From assembly GCA_046154695.1 (NCBI GenBank), contig JBJXFI010000137.1:1-9739 (forward strand): DNA of 9,739 nt, given 5' to 3'. How positions within the stretch are numbered: position 1 is the stretch's first letter; every line of letters begins with the position of its first letter. The stretch is from DALYLB01 sp046154695 (GTDB taxonomy: Bacteria > Acidobacteriota > Blastocatellia > RBC074). The notes below the pieces were generated by a model. That model made no database searches and was not told the origin of the DNA. It worked only from the letters and a program-made list of their open reading frames with translations. The position numbers and the translations under genes were made by a program. Positions 1-9,171 of this stretch are shown here, piece after piece.

Positions 1-28
1 ACGGGCTTGCGAGCGTTTTCGATGCGGT

Positions 29-75
29 CCTGGGGCTTACGCCCCAGGCTATATGCTGTCGCCTGCTTCGCAGGC
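29..75. repeat. REP-like pair of GC-rich stem-loops
   Basis: Two perfect hairpins stand 12 nt apart. The first has an 8-bp stem (CCTGGGGC at 29-36 with GCCCCAGG at 41-48) and a TTAC loop. The second has a 6-bp stem (GCCTGC at 61-66 with GCAGGC at 70-75) and a TTC loop. Neither is followed by a T-run, so they do not look like simple terminators. Paired short palindromes of this kind are typical of REP/BIME elements mobilised by RAYT (TnpA-REP) transposases; no such transposase is in the window. Assignment to REP elements is inference from architecture. Confidence 0.55.
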
Positions 76-152
76 TGCAAAGATCGAATTTCAAAAAAAC
101 TCTAAACTTAACGCCATTGGCCTTCAGCCGGTCTGCTCCGGCAAGAACCCCA

Positions 153-177
153 CCGCCTGAAAGCGGACCTCCGAACA
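153..177 (-). repeat. 25-nt dispersed intergenic repeat, copy 1
   Basis: Read on the minus strand this follows the pattern GTTCGGAG-N-TCCGC, then a short T/A-rich spacer and CGG. It matches the copies at 5852-5876 (+) and 5907-5931 (-), and its first half matches both arms of the hairpin at 2487-2526. The unit contains a small internal hairpin (CCGC/GCGG). It lies in the leader upstream of the DPP IV gene. All copies seen are intergenic. Confidence 0.6.
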
Positions 178-273
178 TTTTCCGAGGCCCCCTTTGTCTT
201 TGAGTCGGGTTCATCTAAACTGAAGGCTCTTCCGGGGAAATGAAATCACCACAAATCGTCAGGAGATACCGCC

Positions 274-2484
<2,211 letters not shown>

Positions 2485-2530
2485 AGACCGTTCGGAGTTC
2501 CGCCCGCGATTGGAACTCCGAACGGTTTCC
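2485..2530 (+). terminator. Perfect 15-bp hairpin after the DPP IV gene
   Basis: The arms 2487-2501 and 2512-2526 are exact reverse complements (ACCGTTCGGAGTTCC and its complement) around a 10-nt loop. The 3' side continues only as TTTCC, so the U-run is weak. It begins 2 nt after the DPP IV stop codon and probably ends or stabilises that transcript. Both arms carry the first half of the 25-nt repeat seen elsewhere in the window, so the hairpin may have arisen from two inverted repeat copies. Confidence 0.7.
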
Positions 2531-2588
2531 TGAATCCGGCTTTATGGAGTCGTTTGTGAAAATAATCGCTTGATAGTGAGAATTCATT

Positions 2589-3290
2589 ATGATTGAGTTA
2601 AAAAATGTTTCGCGTTCGTATGGGGACGGGAAGGTTGTGAATGCGTTGGACGGGATGAGCATGCGGGTAGAGCGAGGGGAGCGGGTGGCGGTGATGGGTC
2701 CGTCGGGATCGGGGAAGTCGACGTTGTTGAATCTGATATGCGGGTTGGACGAGGCGACGAAGGGGGAGATCGAGATTGACGGAGTGAATGTGGCGGGGAT
2801 GGAGGATGACGCGCGGACGCGGATGCGGCGGGAGAAGATCGGGATGATCTTTCAGACGTTCAATCTGCTGCCGACATTGAGCGCGACGGAGAATGTCGCG
2901 CTGCCGTTGCGATTGCAGGGGATTTCGCGGCGGGAGGGGGAGGGGCGTGCGAATCGGATGTTGGAGAGGGTGGGGCTCGGGGGGCGGCGGACGCATCGTC
3001 CGGACGAGTTGTCGGGCGGGGAGCGGCAGCGGATCGCGATTGCGCGGGCATTGATCTTCGAGCCGCCGGTGTTGCTGGCGGACGAGCCGACGGGGAATCT
3101 GGATTCGAGGACGGGAGAGGAGGTGCTGGCGCTTCTGGATGAGCTGCATCGGGAGTACGACACGACGATTTTGCTGGTGACGCACAATGAGGAGGCGGCG
3201 CGGCATTGCGACCGGATCGTGCGGTTGCGGGACGGAAAGGTGGTGGGGGAAGAGCGCGTCGGCGAGAAGGCGGGGGAGGCGACGCGATGA
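2589..3290 (+). CDS. ABC transporter ATPase, LolD/MacB/YbbA type
   Basis: This 233-residue cytoplasmic ATPase should power the permease encoded immediately downstream. All nucleotide-binding motifs are present: Walker A GPSGSGKST (37-45), Q-loop Gln89 in IFQTFNLLPTLSATENV, signature LSGGERQ (141-147), Walker B VLLADEP (161-167) with Glu166, D-loop NLDS (170-173) and H-loop His199 in VTHN. The FQTFNLLPTLSATENV stretch and the short length are typical of the MacB/LolD group, whose members work mechanically on periplasmic substrates rather than through a channel. The start is preceded by a weak purine-rich GTGAG (2576-2580). Its TGA overlaps the permease ATG in an ATGA, so the two are translationally coupled. 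The coding strand is strikingly G-rich, unlike the end of the preceding gene. Confidence 0.95.
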   Translation: MIELKNVSRSYGDGKVVNALDGMSMRVERGERVAVMGPSGSGKSTLLNLICGLDEATKGEIEIDGVNVAGMEDDARTRMRREKIGMIFQTFNLLPTLSATENVALPLRLQGISRREGEGRANRMLERVGLGGRRTHRPDELSGGERQRIAIARALIFEPPVLLADEPTGNLDSRTGEEVLALLDELHREYDTTILLVTHNEEAARHCDRIVRLRDGKVVGEERVGEKAGEATR

Positions 3291-5848
3291 TATCGGCGCT
3301 TTGGCTCATCACATGGAAGCAGTGGCGGGAGCACCGGCTGCGGACGCTGCTTACGGTCATCGGGATCGCGCTCGGGGTCGCGGTCTTTTTCGCGGTGCGG
3401 ACGGCGAATGTGACGCTGATCAATTCGTTGACGACGACGATCGAGAAGGTGGCGGGAAAGTCCACCTTGCAGGTGGTGGGGGGCGAGTCCGGATTTCCCG
3501 AGGCCATCTGGGATACGGTAAAGGAGACGCCCGGCGTGAAGATCGCCGAGCCGGCGATCGAGGTCATGGCCCACACGGCGTTCGAGGACGAGGGCAACCT
3601 GATGATCGTCGGCGTGGACATGCTCGGCGACAGGGAGCTGCGCGAGTATCAGTTCGACGAGGCCGGCACCGAGATCGGCGATCCGCTGGTGGCACTGGCG
3701 CAGCCCGATTCGATTCTCATCGCGCGGAATTTCGCCGACAAACACAAGCTGAAAGAGGGCGACAAGCTGCCGCTGTACACCTCGCGGGGGAAGAAGGAGT
3801 TCACGGTTCGCGGGATCTTCAAGCCGGCGGGGCTGGGCGAGGTCTTCGGCGGCCAGGTCGCGATGATGGATGTCTTCAACGCGCAGTTTGTTTTCGGCCG
3901 CGGCAGGAGCTTCGATCGGATCGATCTGATGAATGAGGCCGGGGTGCCGGTCGAGGAGCTGCGGCAGCGGCTGCGGGCGCGGCTGCCCGCGGGGGTGGAG
4001 GTTGAGCGGCCAACGGCGCGGGGTCAGGCGCTGGAGAACACGGTCAAGGGGATGAACATCGGGATGACGGTAACGAGCCTGATCGCGCTGCTGGTCGGGA
4101 TGTTCATCATCTTCAATACCTTCAGCATCTCGGTCAACCAGCGATGGAAGGAGATCGGTGTGCTGCGCGCGGTCGGGGTGGAGCGGAGGAACATACAGCG
4201 GATGTTTCTCGGCGAGGCGGCGGTGATGGGGATGATCGGCAGCGGGCTCGGAATCCTGCTGGGGTTCGGCCTGGCGGTGGGCGTCGAATTCGTCATGAGC
4301 CAGATCGCGTCGCAGCTCTTCGCGCTGGTCTCGACGCGGCAGACGCCGGTCTTTCGCGCGGATTTCGCGCTGCTCTCGTTCGCGCTGGGGGTGGGGGCGT
4401 CGATTGTGGCGGCGTGGATGCCGTCGCGCGCGGCCTCGCGGCTCAATCCGGCGATGGCCCTGCACAATATCGAGAACCGGCAGCGGGAGGAGGTGCTCGG
4501 CGCGCCGCGCCTTGCGCTGGGCCTGCTGATGATCGCCGCGGGTCTGGGGCTGATCCGATTCGCCCCGCTGCGCGCGGACCTCTATCTTCAATTCGGCTAT
4601 GTTGTGCTGCTCATTCTGGGAATGATCGCGATCTTGCCGAAGCTCTCGGAGTGGGCGGCGCGCGCCATGCGTCCATGGATGGACCGGTTCTTCGGGTCGG
4701 AGGGCGTGCTGGCCGTCGATTCGATGATTCATGCGCCGCGCAGGACATCGGCCACCGTCGGGGCGCTGATGATCGGGCTGATGTTCGTCTTCGCGATCGG
4801 CGCCTATGTCGAGAGCCAGAAGCGGGTCTTCGACCGCTGGATGCGCCAGTCGATCAACGCCGACCTGGTCGTGACGACGACCGAAGGCGCGCGCTCGAAG
4901 ACCTGGCATTTCGACGAGGCGCTGTCAGCCAGGATCGCCGCGCTTCCCGGCGTAAAGCGGCTGGAGAACGTTCGTTTCACGTTCGTTCCGTACGCGGAGG
5001 ATTCCGTCGCCATCGTCGCCCTCGAATTCGACGGATGGTTCGATCGCTCCCAGTTGGAAATCATCGGCGCCGACCGCGCGACCGCGCGGGAAAAGATCAC
5101 GAAGGGCGAGGGCGTCATCGTCTCGGAGAATTTCGCCAACCGGTATCGTCTCGGCGTCGGGGATCCCGTCCGGTTGCGGACTCCGACCGAGCCGTTCGAG
5201 CGCCCGATCGTCGGCATCATCGAGGACTATACGACCGAAAAGGGATCGGTCTTCCTCGAACGAAATCTGTACGCGCGCTACTGGCGCGACGAAGCAATCG
5301 ATATCATCAACGTCAATTTGAAGGCAGGCGTCGAGCGCGCCGCGTTCAAGGGGTTGTTGGGGCAGGCGATCCGGGGCGAGCAGCGCGCGTTCATCTATAC
5401 GCAGGAGGAGTGGCGCGCCTGGGTGATCAAGCTGCTGGACCAGTTCTTTTCGATGATGTACATGCAGATGCTGGTCGCGGTCTTCACGGCGGCGGTGGGC
5501 ATCGTCAACGCGCTGATCATCTCCACGGCCGAGCGCAAGCGGGAGCTGGGCGTCATCCGGGCGATCGGGGGGCTGCGGGGGCAGTTGCGAAAGATGATTC
5601 TCCTCGAAGCCGTCGTGATCGCCGTCATCGGCCTCTTCACCGCGGTCATCGCGGGCGTCTTCAACACCTATTTTCTCACCCGGACGGCGGCGTCGATGAT
5701 CGGCGGGTACACGATTCCCTTCTTGTTTCCCGCGAGGCTCATCCTGATCTCGCTGCCGATCGTTCTGGTGATCGCGCTTCTGGCGGCCTGGTGGCCTGCG
5801 CGTCGCGCCGTTCGAATGAGCGTCGTCGAGGCCATCGGGTATGAATGA
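3287..5848 (+). CDS. ABC transporter permease with two FtsX domains (10-TM type VII)
   Basis: The 853-residue inner-membrane protein pairs with the upstream ATPase. It reads as two homologous halves. TM1 (about 20-38) is followed by a large periplasmic domain (about 40-255) and an FtsX domain with three TMs (about 260-285, 312-336, 361-382). Two linking TMs (about 409-425, 435-455) lead to TM7 (about 488-510), a second periplasmic domain, and a second FtsX domain (about 718-745, 770-795, 818-840). The loop motifs RWKEIGVLRAVG and RKRELGVIRAIG in the two halves are the typical FtsX coupling segments that contact the ATPase. The ATG at 3287 is chosen over an in-frame ATG at 3206 because the latter would add 27 low-complexity Gly/Arg residues inside the ATPase gene. 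One polypeptide with two halves resembles YbbP more than LolC/LolE, which are separate proteins. The substrate is unknown; lipid, lipoprotein or peptide are possible. Confidence 0.93.
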   Translation: MISALWLITWKQWREHRLRTLLTVIGIALGVAVFFAVRTANVTLINSLTTTIEKVAGKSTLQVVGGESGFPEAIWDTVKETPGVKIAEPAIEVMAHTAFEDEGNLMIVGVDMLGDRELREYQFDEAGTEIGDPLVALAQPDSILIARNFADKHKLKEGDKLPLYTSRGKKEFTVRGIFKPAGLGEVFGGQVAMMDVFNAQFVFGRGRSFDRIDLMNEAGVPVEELRQRLRARLPAGVEVERPTARGQALENTVKGMNIGMTVTSLIALLVGMFIIFNTFSISVNQRWKEIGVLRAVGVERRNIQRMFLGEAAVMGMIGSGLGILLGFGLAVGVEFVMSQIASQLFALVSTRQTPVFRADFALLSFALGVGASIVAAWMPSRAASRLNPAMALHNIENRQREEVLGAPRLALGLLMIAAGLGLIRFAPLRADLYLQFGYVVLLILGMIAILPKLSEWAARAMRPWMDRFFGSEGVLAVDSMIHAPRRTSATVGALMIGLMFVFAIGAYVESQKRVFDRWMRQSINADLVVTTTEGARSKTWHFDEALSARIAALPGVKRLENVRFTFVPYAEDSVAIVALEFDGWFDRSQLEIIGADRATAREKITKGEGVIVSENFANRYRLGVGDPVRLRTPTEPFERPIVGIIEDYTTEKGSVFLERNLYARYWRDEAIDIINVNLKAGVERAAFKGLLGQAIRGEQRAFIYTQEEWRAWVIKLLDQFFSMMYMQMLVAVFTAAVGIVNALIISTAERKRELGVIRAIGGLRGQLRKMILLEAVVIAVIGLFTAVIAGVFNTYFLTRTAASMIGGYTIPFLFPARLILISLPIVLVIALLAAWWPARRAVRMSVVEAIGYE

Positions 5849-5851
5849 CAT

Positions 5852-5876
5852 CGTTCGGAGTTCCGCGTTTACGCGG
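5852..5876 (+). repeat. 25-nt dispersed intergenic repeat, copy 2
   Basis: This is the plus-strand copy of the repeat, beginning CGTTCGGAGTTCCGC. Its second half forms the perfect hairpin CCGCG-TTTA-CGCGG. It starts 3 nt after the permease stop codon. Its first 15 bases are complementary, apart from one G-U-type pair, to 5917-5931 in copy 3. Confidence 0.65.
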
Positions 5877-5884
5877 GCTTTTTT
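5863..5884 (+). terminator. Rho-independent terminator after the permease
   Basis: The stem CCGCG (5863-5867) / CGCGG (5872-5876) closes a TTTA loop and is followed by GC and six T residues (5879-5884). This is a compact intrinsic terminator placed 14 nt after the permease stop. It should at least reduce read-through from the ABC pair into the LolA-like gene. The stem lies inside copy 2 of the 25-nt repeat. Confidence 0.65.
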
Positions 5885-5906
5885 CAAATGTACAGCTCGA
5901 CATAGA

Positions 5907-5931
5907 CCGTCTGAAGGCGGAGCTCCGAACG
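5907..5931 (-). repeat. 25-nt dispersed intergenic repeat, copy 3 (inverted)
   Basis: This is the minus-strand copy, with the palindromic core GGAGCTCC. It lies inverted relative to copy 2, and the 15-nt arms 5852-5866 and 5917-5931 can pair with a single G-U position around a 50-nt loop. It ends 5 nt before the ribosome binding site of the LolA-like gene (GAGGA at 5937-5941). Confidence 0.65.
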
Positions 5932-5946
5932 TTCTCGAGGATTCGA

Positions 5947-6720
5947 ATGAACTTGAAATCTCTATTGGCATTGATTCTATTGTTGGCGGTCTCTTTCGAT
6001 GGATGGGCCCAGGATCCGCGCAAGGTGCTGGACGAAGTCTACAAGCAGGACACGAGCCGGGACGCGCTCTGGCGGGGCACGATGGACGTGTATGACAAGA
6101 AGGGGGCCGCGCGACGCAAGAAGATCGTGCTTCGCAAGATCGGCGGCCTGGGAAGCAGCAAGACGCTCGTCCGGTTCACCGATCCGGCCGAGGTGCGCGG
6201 CGTCGGGCTGCTCTCGTTCAACGAAAAGGGGGCGTCCGACCGGCAGTGGTTGTATACGCCGGCGATCCAGCGCGTCCGCCGCCTTGCGTCGCAGGAGCGG
6301 CGGCAGCGATTCATCGGCACCGACTTCACCAACGAGGACATGGCCGAGCGCGTCATCGACGATTTCACCTACAAACTGCTTTCGACGGGCGAGGAGATCG
6401 ACGGCCGCGGGACCTATAAGATCGAAGCCCGCCCCGTGTCGCCCGACAAGTCCCAATACGCGTATCTCTATCTGTGGGTGCCGGTGGATGTCCCCTACAC
6501 CGTGCTTGCTGAGATGTATGACGCGCGGGGCGAGCGGCAGCGCGTTCTCAAGGCCGGAAACCTGGAGAAGGTCTCGGGGATCTGGGTGGCGCGCCGCGTC
6601 GAGATGAGCACGCCGGCCGATGGGACGAAGACGGTGCTCACGCTGGACGAGATTCGATTCAACACCGGGTTGAAGGAGGATCAGTTCACACAGCAGGCGC
6701 TCGAAAAACCGGAGATGTAA
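5947..6720 (+). CDS. LolA-like outer membrane lipoprotein-sorting protein
   Basis: The 257-residue product has a clear signal peptide (MNLKSLLALILLLAVSFDGW, cleavage near AQ-DP), so it is periplasmic. The rest fits the LolA-like fold family, a half-open beta-barrel that carries acyl chains. Family-like segments are LVRFTDPAEVRGVGLLSF (about 74-91), the WLYTPAIQRVRR block (101-112), a GTDFTNEDM block (124-132) and YLYLWVP (173-179). These proteins are usually annotated as outer membrane lipoprotein-sorting proteins and often sit beside MMPL/RND or FtsX-type exporters, as here. The start at 5947 is preferred to an in-frame ATG at 5845 because GAGGA (5937-5941) stands 5 nt before it and the signal peptide begins there. 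It probably takes a lipid or lipoprotein from the preceding ABC system. This is not classical LolA, so true lipoprotein transport is unproven. Confidence 0.85.
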   Translation: MNLKSLLALILLLAVSFDGWAQDPRKVLDEVYKQDTSRDALWRGTMDVYDKKGAARRKKIVLRKIGGLGSSKTLVRFTDPAEVRGVGLLSFNEKGASDRQWLYTPAIQRVRRLASQERRQRFIGTDFTNEDMAERVIDDFTYKLLSTGEEIDGRGTYKIEARPVSPDKSQYAYLYLWVPVDVPYTVLAEMYDARGERQRVLKAGNLEKVSGIWVARRVEMSTPADGTKTVLTLDEIRFNTGLKEDQFTQQALEKPEM

Positions 6721-6724
6721 CGCA

Positions 6725-7573
6725 ATGGCCGTTCCCAATCAGATCAGTTTCGATATCGATGTTCCCGAACACGCCCCCGATCTGTACGATTACGCCTCGA
6801 CGGCGGAGACGATCGACGGGTTGGACGCGGTCGATGAAACGCAAATCGACCGGTATCGCGAGCAGGGATTCCTCGCGGTCCGGAATGCCTTTACGCCGGA
6901 GGAGGTCGGCTCCGCGCTCGATGGGCTGAACGATCTGATCGCCGGCCGCGTGCCGGAGTTTCGAAACATCCAATACCGGGGCGATGCGCGCGAGCGGCTG
7001 GCGTCCATGAGCTTCGAGGAGCGGCTCGATTCGGTGCGGCGGATGCTCTATTTCACGGAGTATGAGCCGCGATTGAAGGCGATCGCGCACAAGGCGAAAC
7101 TGCTCGACGCGGTGGGGCGGCTGCTCGGCGCGCCGGCGCGGCTCTTTCAGGACATGGCTCTCATCAAGCCGCCGGCGGGCCGCGAAAAGCCATGGCATCA
7201 GGACCACGCCTACTTTGAATTGACGCCGGAAACGCGCGTCGTCGGCGTCTGGATCGCGCTCGATCCGGCGGGGATCGAGAACGGCTGCATGCGGGTGATG
7301 CCCGGATGGCATCGCCGGGAGAAGTTCCCGCATTTCCAGATTCGCGACCTCCAGATCCGCGATGAAGCGATGGCCGGGCTCATGGCGGAGCGGGTCGCCG
7401 TCCCGCTCGATCCCGGCGGCTGCCTGATCTTCGACAGTTATCTTCCTCACGGAACGCCGAACAATTACAGCACGACGCGCCGGCGGGCGGTCCAATATCA
7501 CTATTTCACGGACGCGGCCGAGAAGATCACGGCGGAAGAGCGCGTCGCCATCTGGAGCGGCGGCGCGAACTGA
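6725..7573 (+). CDS. Phytanoyl-CoA dioxygenase (PhyH) family Fe(II)/2-oxoglutarate oxygenase
   Basis: This 282-residue cytoplasmic enzyme should use Fe(II), 2-oxoglutarate and O2 to hydroxylate a small molecule. The metal triad is visible: His158 and Asp160 in KPWHQDHAYF and the distal His242 in YLPHGTPNN. An Arg at about 252-254 (TTRRRAVQYHY) would bind 2-oxoglutarate. The segment GVWIALDPAGIENGCMRVMPGWHR (174-197) is typical of PhyH proteins. The N-terminal QIDRYREQGFLAVRNAFTPEEV (about 40-61) is the usual entry helix. The ATG lies 4 nt after the LolA-like stop, with GGAG (6711-6714) inside that gene, so the two are probably cotranscribed. The substrate cannot be read from sequence: bacterial members act on fatty acyl chains, ectoine, phosphonates and secondary metabolites. 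No signal peptide is seen. Confidence 0.9.
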   Translation: MAVPNQISFDIDVPEHAPDLYDYASTAETIDGLDAVDETQIDRYREQGFLAVRNAFTPEEVGSALDGLNDLIAGRVPEFRNIQYRGDARERLASMSFEERLDSVRRMLYFTEYEPRLKAIAHKAKLLDAVGRLLGAPARLFQDMALIKPPAGREKPWHQDHAYFELTPETRVVGVWIALDPAGIENGCMRVMPGWHRREKFPHFQIRDLQIRDEAMAGLMAERVAVPLDPGGCLIFDSYLPHGTPNNYSTTRRRAVQYHYFTDAAEKITAEERVAIWSGGAN

Positions 7574-7596
7574 AATAAGAGAGGAACCTGAAGGCC

Positions 7597-8403
7597 ATGA
7601 AACTCAAGCTGGTGAAAAGCTTCTGGGGGATGGACGGCTCCCTGGAGGAGAAGATGCGGCGGATCGCGGAGGCGGGGTACGCGGCGGTCGAGGGGCGTGT
7701 CGCGGGGATCGAGGATCTCGCGCGGTTTCAGGAGCTGCGGGCCGAACTTGGGCTCGATTTCGTTCCCATGGTGCTGACCGAGGGCGAGGATCATCTCGCC
7801 GATTTTCGCGACAAGGTCGAGGAGGCCGCGCGCTTCGAACCCCTGCAGATCACCGCGCATTGCGGCCGCGACCACTGGACGTTCGATCGGAAGCGCGCCT
7901 TCTTCGCCGAGGCCCTCGAGATCGAGCGCCGGATCGGCATCCCGATCAATCACGAGACGCATCGCGGCCGCGCGCTCTTTTCGGCGCAGGCGACGGCCGA
8001 GCTGCTGCGGGCGCTGCCGGAGCTTTGGATCAATGCCGATTTCAGCCACTTCGCCTGCGTCTCGGAGAGCCTGCTGGAGGATCAGCCGGAAAATATGGCG
8101 CTCTGCATCTCTCGCGCGCGCCACGTTCACGGACGCGTCGGCCACGAAGAGGGGCCGCAGGTCAGCGATCCCCGCGCGTCCGAGTGGGCCCCGCAACTGG
8201 CGGCGCACGAGGAATGGTGGGACGAGATCGTTCGCGCCCGATCGACGGCCGGGGCCGCGGTCTTTACCTTCAATCCCGAATTCGGCCCGCCGAACTACAT
8301 GCCCACGCTGCCCCACACCCGGCAGCCGGTCTCCGATCTCTGGGAGATCTGTTTGTGGATGGCCAAACGATTCGAAGCGCGATACAGTACGCTTGTTCCC
8401 TGA
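7597..8403 (+). CDS. Sugar phosphate isomerase/epimerase-like TIM barrel protein
   Basis: The 268-residue protein resembles the xylose-isomerase-like/AP-endonuclease-2 TIM barrel superfamily (InterPro sugar phosphate isomerase/epimerase group). Candidate divalent-metal ligands follow the usual order along the barrel strands: Glu120 in NHETHRGR, Asp148 and His151 in NADFSHF, His176/His178 in RHVHGRVGHEEG, and Glu228 in FNPEFGPPNYM. The opening segment KLVKSFWGMDGSLEEKMRRIAEAGYAAVE matches the first strand and helix of the fold. Members isomerise or epimerise sugars, or act as hydrolases or dehydratases, so the reaction is not determined. It starts 23 nt after the dioxygenase gene. AGAGGA (7580-7585) is the likely ribosome site, with a second AAGG too close at 7591-7594. 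The tight spacing suggests a shared pathway with the dioxygenase. No export signal is visible. Confidence 0.82.
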   Translation: MKLKLVKSFWGMDGSLEEKMRRIAEAGYAAVEGRVAGIEDLARFQELRAELGLDFVPMVLTEGEDHLADFRDKVEEAARFEPLQITAHCGRDHWTFDRKRAFFAEALEIERRIGIPINHETHRGRALFSAQATAELLRALPELWINADFSHFACVSESLLEDQPENMALCISRARHVHGRVGHEEGPQVSDPRASEWAPQLAAHEEWWDEIVRARSTAGAAVFTFNPEFGPPNYMPTLPHTRQPVSDLWEICLWMAKRFEARYSTLVP

Positions 8404-8424
8404 TCGACGCACGGGAGGCAAATC

Positions 8425-9102
8425 ATGGCGACACCATTGGAGCAGTTGCGATTCACCGAAGCGCAATACCTCGAATTCGAACGCAATGCCGACGAGCGGC
8501 ACGAATTTATCGATGGCCATGTCTTCTCCATGGCCGGTGAGAGCGGACGGCACGGGGATATCTGCACCAATCTCCTAATTTCCCTTGGGAGCCAACTAAA
8601 AGGCTCCCCCTGCCGCGCCCGCTCGAAAGACACCAAGGTTCGCAGCGGCGCGGGGAGGTTTTCGGCGCAGGGATTCACGGGGCTCTATTCTTACCCGGAT
8701 ATCGTCATTATCTGCGGCGAGCCCAAATATCCGGACAAGCACCGCGACGTCATCACCAATCCGAAGGTGATCATCGAGGTCCTCTCCGACACGACCGAGA
8801 AGTTCGACCGAACCGAGAAGTTCCTCCGCTACAGGATGTGGAATGAGTCGTTGACCGATTACATTCTCGTCGCGCAGGATCAGCGGCTGATCGAGCACTT
8901 TCACCGGCGGAAGAAGAGCGAATGGGTCTACACCACATGGCAGGAGGCCGATCAAACGATCTCGATCAAGTCGATCAAATGCGCGCTACCGATCGCGGAT
9001 GTCTATGATCGAATCACCTTCGCCTCCACAAAGCCGAAGTCCGCGAAAAAGAAGAAGGCGGCGAAGAAAGCAAAGAAGAACGCGGCGAAATCTCGAAAGT
9101 AG
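8425..9102 (+). CDS. Uma2 family (DUF820) PD-(D/E)XK nuclease-like protein with Lys-rich tail
   Basis: The 225-residue product belongs to the Uma2/DUF820 group of restriction-endonuclease-fold proteins. The N-terminal half has the usual YLEFERNADERHEFIDGHVFSMAG segment (15-38) with a conserved-type GRHGDICTNL (41-50). The probable catalytic core is Asp92 in SYPDIVI and Glu118 in KVIIEVLSDTTEKFDRTEKFLRY. Beyond about residue 202 the protein ends in a basic tail made almost entirely of Lys, Ala, Ser and Arg (203-225), which may bind DNA non-specifically. GGGAGG (8413-8418) lies 6 nt before the ATG, and the gene follows the TIM barrel gene by 21 nt. Uma2 genes are often multicopy in cyanobacteria, Planctomycetota and Chloroflexota, and their biological role is poorly defined. 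It may be an independent passenger here rather than a partner of the upstream enzymes. Confidence 0.9.
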   Translation: MATPLEQLRFTEAQYLEFERNADERHEFIDGHVFSMAGESGRHGDICTNLLISLGSQLKGSPCRARSKDTKVRSGAGRFSAQGFTGLYSYPDIVIICGEPKYPDKHRDVITNPKVIIEVLSDTTEKFDRTEKFLRYRMWNESLTDYILVAQDQRLIEHFHRRKKSEWVYTTWQEADQTISIKSIKCALPIADVYDRITFASTKPKSAKKKKAAKKAKKNAAKSRK

Positions 9103-9171
9103 CCGCCTTAAATCCGATACCGTTCATATAAGGCTGAGGAGCTTTGTGGCCGGCCTCCGAAGGGAGTGGAA

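Noticed and set aside
194..221. Possible sigma-70 promoter (TTGTCT, 16-nt spacer, TAAACT) before the DPP IV gene
   Set aside because: Each box matches only four of six consensus bases and the spacer is short; a match of this quality is likely by chance.
2525..2588. AT-rich stretch before the ABC ATPase that might be a promoter
   Set aside because: The composition suits a promoter for the ABC pair, but no convincing pair of -35 and -10 boxes could be placed.
2852..4909. Long minus-strand open frame (685 codons) across the ABC genes
   Set aside because: It is antisense to two genes with complete family motifs; its product is a low-complexity Arg/Pro/His/Leu-rich sequence without domains. Such frames are expected in GC-rich DNA.
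4144..5844. Plus-strand open frame (566 codons) inside the permease gene
   Set aside because: It is an Arg/Gly/Ala-rich frame-shifted reading of the permease; the permease frame has coherent membrane segments and FtsX motifs throughout.
5845..5946. In-frame upstream ATG at 5845 for the LolA-like gene
   Set aside because: It would translate through the terminator and repeats and put 34 residues in front of a clear signal peptide; 5947 has a good ribosome site.
8425..9102. Uma2 gene as the effector of a new defence system
   Set aside because: The neighbours are metabolic and envelope genes, with no partner such as a helicase, methyltransferase or antitoxin; the family is common as stand-alone genes.
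9103..9171. Degenerate copy of the 25-nt repeat before the sulfatase gene (CCTCCGAAG at about 9152-9160)
   Set aside because: Only about seven contiguous bases match and the internal hairpin is missing.
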